Positions 14,783 through 22,035 of a DNA stretch of 27,534 nucleotides are shown here, one piece after another; positions within the stretch are counted from its first letter, which is position 1, and each line of letters opens with the position of its first letter. The translations under genes and the position numbers were made by a program. Source of the stretch: JAWVEV01 sp033856535 (GTDB lineage: Bacteria > Actinomycetota > Thermoleophilia > Miltoncostaeales > Miltoncostaeaceae); contig JAWVEV010000055.1 of NCBI GenBank assembly GCA_033856535.1, positions 1 through 27,534 of the forward strand. The letters run 5' to 3'. The notes beneath the pieces are model-generated. The model had not been told where the DNA came from, searched no databases, and saw nothing but the letters and a program-made list of their open reading frames with translations.

Positions 14783-17700
14783 TGCCGATGCGCACCGACA
14801 TCCACACCGTGCTGGTGCTCGGCAGCGGTCCGATCGTGATCGGGCAGGCCGGCGAGTTCGACTACTCCGGCACCCAGGCCTGCACCGCGCTGCGCGAGGA
14901 CGGCTACCGGGTCGTGCTGGTCAACTCCAACCCGGCGTCGATCATGACCGACCCCCAGGTCGCCGACCGCACCTACGTCGAGCCGCTCGACGCCGAGGCC
15001 GTCGAGGCGATCATCGCCCGCGAGCGGCCCGATGCCCTGCTGCCGACCCTCGGCGGGCAGACCGCGCTCAACCTCGCGGTGGAGCTCGATCGCGAGGGCG
15101 TCCTCGCGCGCCACGGCGTGGAGCTGATCGGCGCCGACGCCGCCGCGATCCACCGGGCCGAGGACCGCGACGCCTTCCGCAGCTGCATGGCGGCGGCGGG
15201 CCTCCAGACGCCGCCGAGCCGGATCGTGACCGATCTGAGCCAGGGCAGCGCCGCGGCCGAGGAGCTCGGCTTCCCGCTCATCCTGCGCCCGGGCTTCACC
15301 CTCGGGGGCGAGGGCGGCGGCGTCGCCCTCGGGGCGGACGACCTCGACGAGCGCCTGCTCGCCGCGCTCGACGCCAGCCCGATCCGCCAGGTGCTCGTGG
15401 AGCGCTCGGTGATCGGCTGGGGCGAGTTCGAGCTCGAGGTGATGCGCGACGGGGCGGACAACGCGATCGTCGTCTGCTCGATCGAGAACATCGACCCGAT
15501 GGGCGTCCACACCGGCGACTCGGTGACCGTGGCGCCGGCGATGTCGCTCAGCGACGACGAGCTGCAGCGCATGCGCGACGCCGCGCTGGCGGTGATCCGG
15601 GCGGTGGGCGTCTCGACCGGCGGCGCCAACGTCCAGTTCGCGCTGAACCGGGACACCGGCGAGCTCTACGTGATCGAGATGAACCCGCGCGTCTCGCGGA
15701 GCTCCGCGCTCGCCTCGAAGGCCACGGGCTACCCGATCGCAAAGATCGCGGCGCGGCTCGCGCTGGGCGGCACGCTGGACGAGCTCGCCAACGAGATCAC
15801 GGGCGTGACGCCGGCGAGCTTCGAGCCGGCGCTCGACTACGTGGCGGTCAAGGTGCCGCGCTTCGCGTTCGAGAAGCTGCCGAACGCGCACGCGGAGCTG
15901 ACCACCCACATGAAGAGCGTGGGCGAGGTGCTGGCGCTGGGGCGGACCTTCGGCGAGGCGATGGGCAAGGCCCTGGCCGGCCGCGAGCTCGACGTCGCCC
16001 CGCGGGAGCCCGCCTCGGTGGCGGACGCGCTCGAACGGCTGCGGACGCCGGCCTGGGACCGCTTCGACGTGATGCTCTGGGCGCTCGGCGCCGGCGCGTC
16101 GGCCGCGGAGGTGTCGGACGCCAGCGGCGTGCACCCGTGGTTCTGCGGGGAGCTCGCCGCCCTGGCCGCCGAGCGGGCCCGGGTCGCCGGGCCGCTCGAC
16201 GCCCTCGGGGCGGGCGAGCTGCTCCGCGCGCGGCGCGCCGGCCTGACCGACCGCGATCTGGCGGCGGCCACGGGCACGGACGAGATCGCCGTGGGCCGGC
16301 GCCGGCGCGCGCTCGGCGTGCGGCCGACCTACCACGCGGTCGACACCTGCGCCGGCGAGTTCGCGGCGCAGACCACCTACTACTACGCCGCCTTCGAGAG
16401 CGAGGGCGAGCTGCGCCGCGACGACCGGCCCGCGCTCGTCGTGCTCGGATCGGGCCCGAACCGGATCGGCCAGGGCGTCGAGTTCGACTACTGCTGCGTC
16501 CACGCCGCGCGCGCCGCCCGTGAGCTCGGCCACGCCGCGGTGATGGTCAACTGCAACCCGGAGACGGTCTCGACCGACCACGGCGTCAGCGACCGCCTCT
16601 ACCTGGAGCCGCTCACCCTCGACGCGGTGCTGGACATCTGCGAGGCCGAGCGCCCGCTGGGCCTCATCACCCAGCTGGGCGGCCAGACGCCGCTGCGCCT
16701 GGCCGCGCCGCTCGTCGCGGAGGGCGTGCCGGTGCTCGGCACCCCGCCCGAGGCGATCGACCTGGCCGAGGACCGCGGCCGTTTCGGCGCGCTGCTCGAC
16801 CGGCTGGGCCTGCGGGCCCCGCGATGGGCGGTCGCCGCCGAGCCGGGCGACGCGCTCGCCGCCGCCGACGAGGTCGGCTATCCGGTGCTGGTCCGGCCCT
16901 CGTACGTGCTCGGCGGCCGGGCGATGGCCGTCTGCGAGGGGCCCGAGGAGCTGCGGGCCTACCTGCGCCGCGAGGCGCCGCGCGGGCCGCTGCTGGTCGA
17001 CCGGTTCGTGGAGGGGGCGATCGAGCTCGACGTCGACGCGCTCTCGGACGGGACGTCCTGCTGGACCGCCGCGGTGATGGAGCACATCGAGGCCGCCGGG
17101 ATCCACTCGGGCGACTCGGCGTGCGTGCTGCCCCCGCAGGAGGCGCCGGCGCGCCTGGTCGACGAGCTGCGCGAGCAGACCGCGGCCCTCGCCGCGGGGC
17201 TCGGGGTGATCGGGCTGATGAACGTCCAGTTCGCGGTCCGGGACGGCGACGTCTACGTCATCGAGGCCAACCCGCGCGCCTCGCGGACGGTGCCCTTCGT
17301 GGCCAAGGCGACCGGCGTCCCGCTGGTGCGCCACGCGGTCCGGCTGATGCTCGGCGAGCCGCTCGAGGCGCTCGGGCTGCCCGCGCGGACGCCCGAGCGG
17401 CAGGTCGCGGTGAAGGAGGCCGTGCTGCCCTTCGGGCGCTTCCCGGGCGAGGACCCGGTGCTCGGCCCCGAGATGCGCGCGACCGGCGAGTCGATGGGCA
17501 TCGGCCCGACCTTCGCCGCGGCGTTCGCCAAGGCCCAGCGCGGCGCCGGCCAGGCGCTGCCGCAGGCCGGCGTGGCGTTCCTGTCGGCGCGCGACCCGGA
17601 CAAGGCGCGCATGGCCGGGGTGGCCCGGCGGCTGGCCGGCGCCGGCATGGACCTGGTGGCGACGGCCGGCACGGCCGCCGCGCTGGCCGCCGAGGGGCTC

Positions 17701-17997
17701 GACGTGGCCTCGGTCGCCAAGGTCTCCGAGGGCTCGCCGCACGTGGTCGACCTGATCGCCGGCGGCGGGGTCGACCTGGTCGTCAACACGCCCTCGGGCC
17801 CCGGGGCGCGGCCGGACGGCGCGCTCATCCGGCGCGCGGCGGTGCGCGCATCGATTCCGTGTATCACGACGATCGAGGCCGCCGAGGTGGCCGCGGTGGC
17901 GATCGCGAGCGGCCGCGAGGGCGCCGCGCCGGTGGCCCTGCAGGACCTGGCCGAGGGGCCAAGCAGCCTAAGCGAGATCGGGGACGGCCGTCCATAG
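14782..17997 (+). CDS. carB: Carbamoyl-phosphate synthase large chain
   Basis: Makes carbamoyl phosphate from bicarbonate, ammonia and two ATP, feeding pyrB and arginine synthesis. 1071 residues, the usual size. The two homologous halves are clear: the first begins VLGSGPIVIGQAGEFDYSG and the second VLGSGPNRIGQGVEFDYCC at about residue 554. Each has an ATP-grasp domain (LRPGFTLGGEGGGVA; VRPSYVLGGRAMAVC) and catalytic loops (VIEMNPRVSRSSALASKATG; VIEANPRASRTVPFVAKATG). The last 140 residues form the MGS-like allosteric domain (VATAGTAAALAAEGL, VVNTPSGPG). The frame is open well upstream inside carA; ATG 14782 (or 14788) fits the family N-terminus and the TGATG coupling. A 12-bp palindrome (17982-17993) ends the gene. 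Confidence 0.97.
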   Translation: MPMRTDIHTVLVLGSGPIVIGQAGEFDYSGTQACTALREDGYRVVLVNSNPASIMTDPQVADRTYVEPLDAEAVEAIIARERPDALLPTLGGQTALNLAVELDREGVLARHGVELIGADAAAIHRAEDRDAFRSCMAAAGLQTPPSRIVTDLSQGSAAAEELGFPLILRPGFTLGGEGGGVALGADDLDERLLAALDASPIRQVLVERSVIGWGEFELEVMRDGADNAIVVCSIENIDPMGVHTGDSVTVAPAMSLSDDELQRMRDAALAVIRAVGVSTGGANVQFALNRDTGELYVIEMNPRVSRSSALASKATGYPIAKIAARLALGGTLDELANEITGVTPASFEPALDYVAVKVPRFAFEKLPNAHAELTTHMKSVGEVLALGRTFGEAMGKALAGRELDVAPREPASVADALERLRTPAWDRFDVMLWALGAGASAAEVSDASGVHPWFCGELAALAAERARVAGPLDALGAGELLRARRAGLTDRDLAAATGTDEIAVGRRRRALGVRPTYHAVDTCAGEFAAQTTYYYAAFESEGELRRDDRPALVVLGSGPNRIGQGVEFDYCCVHAARAARELGHAAVMVNCNPETVSTDHGVSDRLYLEPLTLDAVLDICEAERPLGLITQLGGQTPLRLAAPLVAEGVPVLGTPPEAIDLAEDRGRFGALLDRLGLRAPRWAVAAEPGDALAAADEVGYPVLVRPSYVLGGRAMAVCEGPEELRAYLRREAPRGPLLVDRFVEGAIELDVDALSDGTSCWTAAVMEHIEAAGIHSGDSACVLPPQEAPARLVDELREQTAALAAGLGVIGLMNVQFAVRDGDVYVIEANPRASRTVPFVAKATGVPLVRHAVRLMLGEPLEALGLPARTPERQVAVKEAVLPFGRFPGEDPVLGPEMRATGESMGIGPTFAAAFAKAQRGAGQALPQAGVAFLSARDPDKARMAGVARRLAGAGMDLVATAGTAAALAAEGLDVASVAKVSEGSPHVVDLIAGGGVDLVVNTPSGPGARPDGALIRRAAVRASIPCITTIEAAEVAAVAIASGREGAAPVALQDLAEGPSSLSEIGDGRP

Positions 17998-18057
17998 GCG
18001 CCTGTTTCGTCCCCTAAAGCTCTAGTTGAGCCTCATTTGTTTCGGGCCTCAACCCAT

Positions 18058-18095
18058 GTGAAGCAGACGTCACTTCACGCTGCACGATGCGTGAA
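18058..18095. promoter_or_regulatory. Two overlapping inverted repeats upstream of mihF
   Basis: GTGAAG (18058-18063) pairs with CTTCAC (18073-18078); TTCACGC (18074-18080) pairs perfectly with GCGTGAA (18089-18095). The two hairpins share the middle arm and exclude each other. They could be an operator with three GTGAA-type half-sites, a weak end for carB transcripts, or a switch. The 166-bp carB-mihF gap holds no gene. Confidence 0.4.
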
Positions 18096-18106
18096 AACGG
18101 GGGAAA

Positions 18107-18112
18107 TATCCT
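18107..18112 (+). promoter_or_regulatory. Possible second upstream -10 for mihF
   Basis: TATCCT followed by GCAA. The same ten bases TATCCTGCAA occur at the presumed rimP-nusA promoter (24557-24566). No clear -35. Confidence 0.3.
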
Positions 18113-18124
18113 GCAAAGATCGCC

Positions 18125-18154
18125 TTGCCACCGTGTCACCGCCACTCCTAGAAT
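18125..18154 (+). promoter_or_regulatory. Promoter of mihF-gmk-coaBC
   Basis: TTGCCA (18125-18130), an 18-bp spacer and TAGAAT (18149-18154) form the best sigma-70-type promoter in the window. Transcription should begin at about 18161-18164, at or within three nucleotides of the mihF ATG, so the mRNA is effectively leaderless. Confidence 0.7.
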
Positions 18155-18163
18155 GGCGCGGCG

Positions 18164-18499
18164 ATGGCCACCACCACCCCCAAGCCTCACACCCAGGCTC
18201 CCGAGCGCTCGCTTGACCAGAGAATGGAGGCCCTCCGCCGGGCGAATCAGATTCGCACCCGCAGGGCACAGCTCAAAAAGGACCTGAAGAGCGGGCACGC
18301 CAGCATCACCGCGATCATCGAGAACCCGCCGGAGTATCTGCTCACGGCAAAGGTGTTCGACATGCTCATGGCCGTCCCGAAGTACGGGAAGGTCAAGGCG
18401 ACGCGATTCCTGAACAACTGCCGCATATCGCAGGGGAAGACGATCGGGGGCCTTTCGGAGCGCCAGCGGAACGAATTGCTGGAGCTTCTTCGACGTTAG
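18164..18499 (+). CDS. mihF: Actinobacterial integration host factor mIHF
   Basis: A 111-residue nucleoid-associated DNA-binding protein of the mIHF family, found in actinobacteria and unrelated to the HU/IHF fold. A flexible Pro/Thr N-terminus is followed by a basic helix (RRANQIRTRRAQLKKDLKSG) and the helix-two-turn-helix region (LLTAKVFDMLMAVPKYGKVKATRFLNNCRIS), with the conserved tail GKTIGGLSERQRNELLELL. It bends and compacts DNA and was found as a host factor for phage L5 integration in mycobacteria. A good promoter (-10 TAGAAT) lies 9 nt upstream. As in mycobacteria the gene is followed directly by gmk; the two reading frames overlap or abut without a canonical gmk start. Confidence 0.95.
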   Translation: MATTTPKPHTQAPERSLDQRMEALRRANQIRTRRAQLKKDLKSGHASITAIIENPPEYLLTAKVFDMLMAVPKYGKVKATRFLNNCRISQGKTIGGLSERQRNELLELLRR

Positions 18500-19065
18500 C
18501 GCCGCGCGCGCGCGTCATCGTCATCTCCGGACCCTCGGGAGCGGGGAAGGGAACCCTCATCGGGGGAGTCCTTCCTCGCTTTCCCAGCATCGCCATCACC
18601 ATTTCCGCGACGACCCGGCGTCGCCGGCCGGGCGAGGTGGACGGCGTCGACTACCACTTCCTGGAGCCCGAGGAGTTCGAGCGGCGCGTTCGGGAGGGTG
18701 ACTTCCTCGAGCACGTGGCCTACGCGGGCAACCGCTACGGCACGCTCCGCTCGGAGGTCGAGCGCATCACCGCCACCGGCCGGTCGGCGCTGCTGGAGCT
18801 CGAGCTCCGCGGGGCCCGGGCGGTCCGCCGCGCGCTTCCGGACGCGGTGGGGATCTTCATCGCGCCGCCCTCGATGGAGGAGCTCTCGCGTCGGCTGGAG
18901 CGCCGCGCGACCGACACGGTCGACGAGATCGCCGAGCGCCTGCGGGTGAGCCGCACCGAGATCGAGGCGGCCGAGGAGTTCGACCACCTGATCGTGAACG
19001 TCGACGTCGACGTCGCGATCGCCGAGCTGGACGCGGCCCTGCGCGCCGCGATCGGCGATGGCTGA
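18475..19065 (+). CDS. gmk: Guanylate kinase, start codon unclear
   Basis: Phosphorylates GMP to GDP with ATP. The P-loop is ISGPSGAGKGTL, the GMP-binding region SATTRRRRPGEVDGVDYHFL, then FLEHVAYAGNRYGT, IFIAPPSMEEL and RRLERRATDT; the C-terminal FDHLIVNVDVD is typical. The frame is open from 18217 but contains no ATG, GTG or TTG before GTG 18637, which lies after the P-loop and would give a dead protein. Candidate starts are ATT 18475 (196 residues; annotated here), CTG 18418, or TTA 18496 overlapping the mihF TAG in the four-base pattern of this operon style. A -1 frameshift from mihF or a sequence error is also possible. It overlaps coaBC by 8 bp. Function is certain, start is not. Confidence 0.88.
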   Translation: MAGASSTLAPRARVIVISGPSGAGKGTLIGGVLPRFPSIAITISATTRRRRPGEVDGVDYHFLEPEEFERRVREGDFLEHVAYAGNRYGTLRSEVERITATGRSALLELELRGARAVRRALPDAVGIFIAPPSMEELSRRLERRATDTVDEIAERLRVSRTEIEAAEEFDHLIVNVDVDVAIAELDAALRAAIGDG

Positions 19066-20290
19066 GATCCTCCTCGGCGTGAGCGGCGGCATCGCCGCCT
19101 ACCGCGCGATCGAGGCCATGCGGCTGCTCCAGCGCCGCGGCCACGAGGTGACCGTGGTGATGACGAGGGCGGCCCAGCGGTTCGTCGGGGCGGCCTCCTT
19201 CGCGGCCCTCTCCGGGCGGCCCGTCGGCACCGGCCTCTTCGGCCGCGACGCCCAGCCGGGCTACGACCACCTCGAGCTGGCGCGCCGGGCCGACCTGATG
19301 CTGGTGGCGCCGGCCTCGGCCAACACGCTCGCGCGGATGGCCGCGGGCCTGGCCGACGGGATCCTGGGCGCGGCCTACCTGGCCTTCACCGGCCCGGTGC
19401 TGGTGGCGCCGGCGATGAACACGCGCATGTGGGACCATCCGGCCACGGTCGCGAACCTGCGGCTGCTCCGCGAGCGCGGCGTGGGCGTGGTCGAGCCGGG
19501 GTCCGGCCTCCTCGCCGACGGCGAGATCGGGATGGGCCGGCTGGCCGAGCCGGAGCGGATCGCCGACGCGGTCGAGGCGGCCCTCGGGGCGGCCCGCGGC
19601 GACCTGGCGGGACGGCGCGTGCTGGTGACCGCCGGCGGCACGCGCGAGCCGATGGACGCGGTGCGCTACCTCGGCAACCGCTCCAGCGGGCGCATGGGCT
19701 GGGCGATCGCGGCCGCCGCCCGGCGCCGGGGCGCCCAGGTGACCGTGCTGGCCGCCAACGTGGACCTGCCGCGCGACCCCGCCATCGCCTACGTCGACGC
19801 GCCCACGGCCGCCGACCTGCACCGCGCGGCGCTCCGCGCCTTTCCGGACTGCGACCTGTTGGTGATGGCCGCCGCCGTGGCCGACTACCGGCCGGTCGAC
19901 CCGCGCGAGGGCAAGCTCGACAAGTCGGCCGCCGGCGCGCTGACGCTCCGGCTCGAGCGGACCGAGGACATCCTCACCGACCTGTCGGGCCGCCGGGATC
20001 ACCAGGTGCTGGTGGGCTTCGCGGCCGAGCACGGGGAGGAGGGCCTGGCGCGGGCGCGGGCCAAGCGGGCGCGCAAGGGCCTGGACCTGCTCGTCCACAA
20101 CGACGTCTCGGTCGAGGGCATCGGCTTCGGCAGCGAGCAGAACGAGATCACGATCATCGGCCCGGGGGAGACCGAGGCGACCCTGCCCCGGGCCGCCAAG
20201 CTCGAGCTGGCCGACGCGATCCTGGACGCCGCCGGGCCGCTGCTCGGCGGTCCCGCCCGGACGGGCGGGGACGGCGCGCCGCCCGGCTGA
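19058..20290 (+). CDS. coaBC: Bifunctional CoaBC (PPCS / PPC decarboxylase)
   Basis: Two steps of coenzyme A synthesis: joins 4'-phosphopantothenate with cysteine (CoaB) and decarboxylates the product (CoaC). 410 residues. The N-terminal flavoprotein domain (1-180) starts ILLGVSGGIAAYRAIE and has the VAPAMNTRMWDHP substrate motif. The E. coli ACGD catalytic motif is here ADGE at residues 153-156, so Asp154 occupies the position of Cys158. The C-terminal CoaB domain (about 183-400) has LVTAGGTREPMDAVRYLGNRSSG split over its nucleotide loop, MAAAVADYRPVD and GKLDKSAAG, followed by FAAEH and LLVHNDVS. rpoZ, which usually lies between gmk and coaBC in actinobacteria, is missing; the genes overlap by 8 bp. 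Confidence 0.95.
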   Translation: MAEILLGVSGGIAAYRAIEAMRLLQRRGHEVTVVMTRAAQRFVGAASFAALSGRPVGTGLFGRDAQPGYDHLELARRADLMLVAPASANTLARMAAGLADGILGAAYLAFTGPVLVAPAMNTRMWDHPATVANLRLLRERGVGVVEPGSGLLADGEIGMGRLAEPERIADAVEAALGAARGDLAGRRVLVTAGGTREPMDAVRYLGNRSSGRMGWAIAAAARRRGAQVTVLAANVDLPRDPAIAYVDAPTAADLHRAALRAFPDCDLLVMAAAVADYRPVDPREGKLDKSAAGALTLRLERTEDILTDLSGRRDHQVLVGFAAEHGEEGLARARAKRARKGLDLLVHNDVSVEGIGFGSEQNEITIIGPGETEATLPRAAKLELADAILDAAGPLLGGPARTGGDGAPPG

Positions 20291-20323
20291 CCCGCGGGTG
20301 GTGCCGGGCCTTGCGCGCCCGGG

Positions 20324-20329
20324 TACCGT
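20324..20329 (+). promoter_or_regulatory. Putative leaderless -10 of the TPR gene
   Basis: TACCGT lies 7 nt before the GTG at 20337, matching the spacing at other gene heads in this window. It supports 20337 rather than an upstream GTG at 20298 as start. No clear -35. Confidence 0.4.
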
Positions 20330-20336
20330 AGATCTC

Positions 20337-20669
20337 GTGACCGACACCAGGGACGCCTACGAGGCCTACACGCGGGGACAGGAGCTCCTGGCGGCCCACG
20401 AGTTCCGCCAGGCCAGCGTGGCCCTGGAGCGCGCGAAGGCACTCGAGCCCGAGAAGGGCTCGATCCGCGAGGCGCTCGGCCGGGCGTACCTCTCCTCGCG
20501 CGCCTACCGCAACGCGGCGAGCGAGTTCGCCAAGGCGGTCGAGCTGGCGCCGACCGACTACTACGCGCACTACGGGCTCGCCCGCGCGCTCGACCGGCTG
20601 GGCGAGCGGCGCATGGCGGCACGGCACTACAAGCTGGCGCGGATGTTCGGCCGGCCGGCCTCGGCCTAG
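20337..20669 (+). CDS. Small TPR-repeat protein
   Basis: A 110-residue soluble helical protein. At least two tetratricopeptide-like repeats are visible: AYTRGQELLAAHEFRQASVA with LERAKALEP, then REALGRAYLSSRAYRNAASE with FAKAVELAP, and a third helix pair starting YYAHYGLARALDRLGERRMA. TPRs make protein-protein contacts; the partner is unknown. The GTG at 20337 is chosen because a TACCGT hexamer lies 7 nt upstream; the longer form from 20298 would add 13 residues of poor quality. It ends in RMFGRPASA, 16 bp before the convergent USP/ART-like gene. Confidence 0.8.
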   Translation: MTDTRDAYEAYTRGQELLAAHEFRQASVALERAKALEPEKGSIREALGRAYLSSRAYRNAASEFAKAVELAPTDYYAHYGLARALDRLGERRMAARHYKLARMFGRPASA

Positions 20670-20685
20670 CCGGCGGGACCCGGGG

Positions 20686-21471
20686 CTACTCCGACCAGTC
20701 GCCCACGGCCACCGGGCCGTGGCGGTTCAGCAGCTCGGCGGGGACCACGAAGCGGCGGGCGCCGTCCTTCGCGGGCTCGCGCTCGAAGCCGGCGGCGGCG
20801 ACCTCGGGCAGCTCCACCTGGAACAGCACGGCGTCCTCGTCCCCGGCCGGGATCGCGCGGTCGGTGACCAGCACCCCGGGCCCGCCGCCCGGCGCCGGCT
20901 CGTCGCGGAAGCCGTGCTCGCGGATGTCGAGCGCGCCGTCGTAGCTGCTGGTGTGGAAGAGGCGCAGGCGGCGCTCCGGCGGCGGCGCCGGCCGCACGCG
21001 CCGGTCCTCCTCGGTGCGCGCGCCCTCGAGCGCGACGTCCACCACGATGTGGGTGATCGGCACCGCGTAGCGCTCCCGGGCCCGGCGCACCACCTGCCGC
21101 TCGAGCCAGTTCGAGCGCTGCGGCGGGTGGGTCGAGATGATCACCTCGACGGGCTCGTGCACGCGCAGGGCGTCGTCGAGCGCCTGGAGCGGGTCCGCGT
21201 CGCCGAGGTACCCGGTCGCGTCGATGCCGGCGGCCTCGAGCGAGGCGAGCGACTCGGACAGGCGCCGGTCGGCGATCTCCTGGGCATGCTCGAGGTCGGA
21301 GCTCAGCCAGTGGCCGAGGCGTGACCGGGCCAGCGCGGGGGCGACCACCACCACCTGCGCCCCACCGCGGGCCCGGTACGCCAGCTCCTCGGCCACGCCC
21401 GCGCTCGCACAGGTCTCGTTCGCGATCACGAGAACGACCCTGGCGCGCGGCTCCCCCGGGAGCGTGGACAT
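20686..21471 (-). CDS. USP-like protein with C-terminal ART-like domain
   Basis: A 261-residue protein with two apparent domains. Residues 10-146 look like a universal stress protein Rossmann-type fold: VVLVIANETCASAGVAEEL, QVVVVAPALA, then the long SDLEHAQEIADRRLSESLASL helix, GYLGDADPLQALDDAL, and EVIISTHPPQRSNWLERQVV. A charged Pro-rich linker (about 147-167) leads to residues 168-255. There LRLFHTSSYDGALDIREHGF resembles the YHxTS...A..I...GF element of ADP-ribosyltransferase-like folds, followed by GPGVLVTDRAIPAG, VLFQVELPE and RRFVVPAELLN. The second assignment is pattern recognition only. The ATG at 21471 may be leaderless: CACACT on the minus strand (21483-21478) is 6 nt upstream. The frame is open far upstream but that part is a shadow of dtd. 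Confidence 0.75.
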   Translation of the reverse strand: MSTLPGEPRARVVLVIANETCASAGVAEELAYRARGGAQVVVVAPALARSRLGHWLSSDLEHAQEIADRRLSESLASLEAAGIDATGYLGDADPLQALDDALRVHEPVEVIISTHPPQRSNWLERQVVRRARERYAVPITHIVVDVALEGARTEEDRRVRPAPPPERRLRLFHTSSYDGALDIREHGFRDEPAPGGGPGVLVTDRAIPAGDEDAVLFQVELPEVAAAGFEREPAKDGARRFVVPAELLNRHGPVAVGDWSE

Positions 21472-21524
21472 GGGCCGAGTGTGAACCCCTCCCGGCGGGG
21501 CGTCAACGGGATCTCCGAGGGCCG

Positions 21525-21962
21525 TCAGGCCTCGGTCGGCGGCGGACGGAACTCGGTGCCCTCGGGCACCTCGAAGCCCGTGCGGACGGCGCTCTCGTAG
21601 GTCTCGTCGACGATCGTGGAGAGCGTCCCGAGCAGCTCGTCGAGCCGGTCTGCCGAGAGGGTCGCCAGCGGCGCCTCGGCCACCAGGTGCACGTCGCCGT
21701 CGCGGTCGAGGGCGAAGCGCCAGGCCGAGGTCCCGAGGTTCTTCTGGAGCAGCCGGCGGTAGACCGCCTCGTGCTCGCGGTCCGGGCCGCGCATGAAGAA
21801 GGCGCGCAGGGCGAGGGTGCGCTCGCCGGCGATCAGGCGGGCGCCGATGCCGCCGCGCTTGTGGCAGGGGAGCATCACGGTCCACTCCCGATCGCTCCGG
21901 CGCTCGCAGGGGGCGCCGAGCTCCTCCAGGTACGCGCCGATCCGGTCCGGGGCGTCGTCCAT
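21525..21962 (-). CDS. YbjN-like domain protein
   Basis: A 145-residue soluble protein resembling the YbjN/secretion-chaperone-like group common in actinobacteria. The N-terminal RIGAYLEELG is followed by a strand DREWTVMLPCHKRGGIGARL, TLALRAFFMRGPD, then HEAVYRRLLQKNLGTSAWRF with ALDRDGDVHLVAEAPLATLS, and the helical end RLDELLGTLSTIVDETY. This alternation of strands and a R-L-L-x-K-N helix is the family pattern. Molecular role is unknown. TAGGAT on the minus strand (21974-21969) lies 6 nt before the ATG, so a leaderless promoter is likely. It is followed after 53 bp by the USP-like gene in the same direction, which has its own candidate promoter. Confidence 0.75.
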   Translation of the reverse strand: MDDAPDRIGAYLEELGAPCERRSDREWTVMLPCHKRGGIGARLIAGERTLALRAFFMRGPDREHEAVYRRLLQKNLGTSAWRFALDRDGDVHLVAEAPLATLSADRLDELLGTLSTIVDETYESAVRTGFEVPEGTEFRPPPTEA

Positions 21963-22035
21963 CCGCGCATCCTATGGGCCCGTCGATCGGCCGCAGGGCG
22001 CCCTGCCCGCGCCGCGGCGTCCCTACGATGCGCCG
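21963..22035. promoter_or_regulatory. Divergent leaderless promoters, YbjN-like gene / dtd
   Basis: In this 73-bp gap, TAGGAT (minus strand, 21974-21969) is 6 nt from the YbjN-like ATG and TACGAT (22024-22029) is 6 nt from the dtd GTG. Both hexamers fit TAnnnT and both genes lack an SD. Confidence 0.5.

Noticed and set aside
14746..17742. 998-codon minus-strand ORF opposite carB
   Set aside because: Antisense shadow produced by high GC third positions; composition is unlike a protein and carB is unambiguous.
17982..17993. Palindrome GGACGGCCGTCC at the end of carB as terminator
   Set aside because: Only a 4-bp stem with a 4-nt loop and no T-tract; more likely chance in GC-rich coding DNA.
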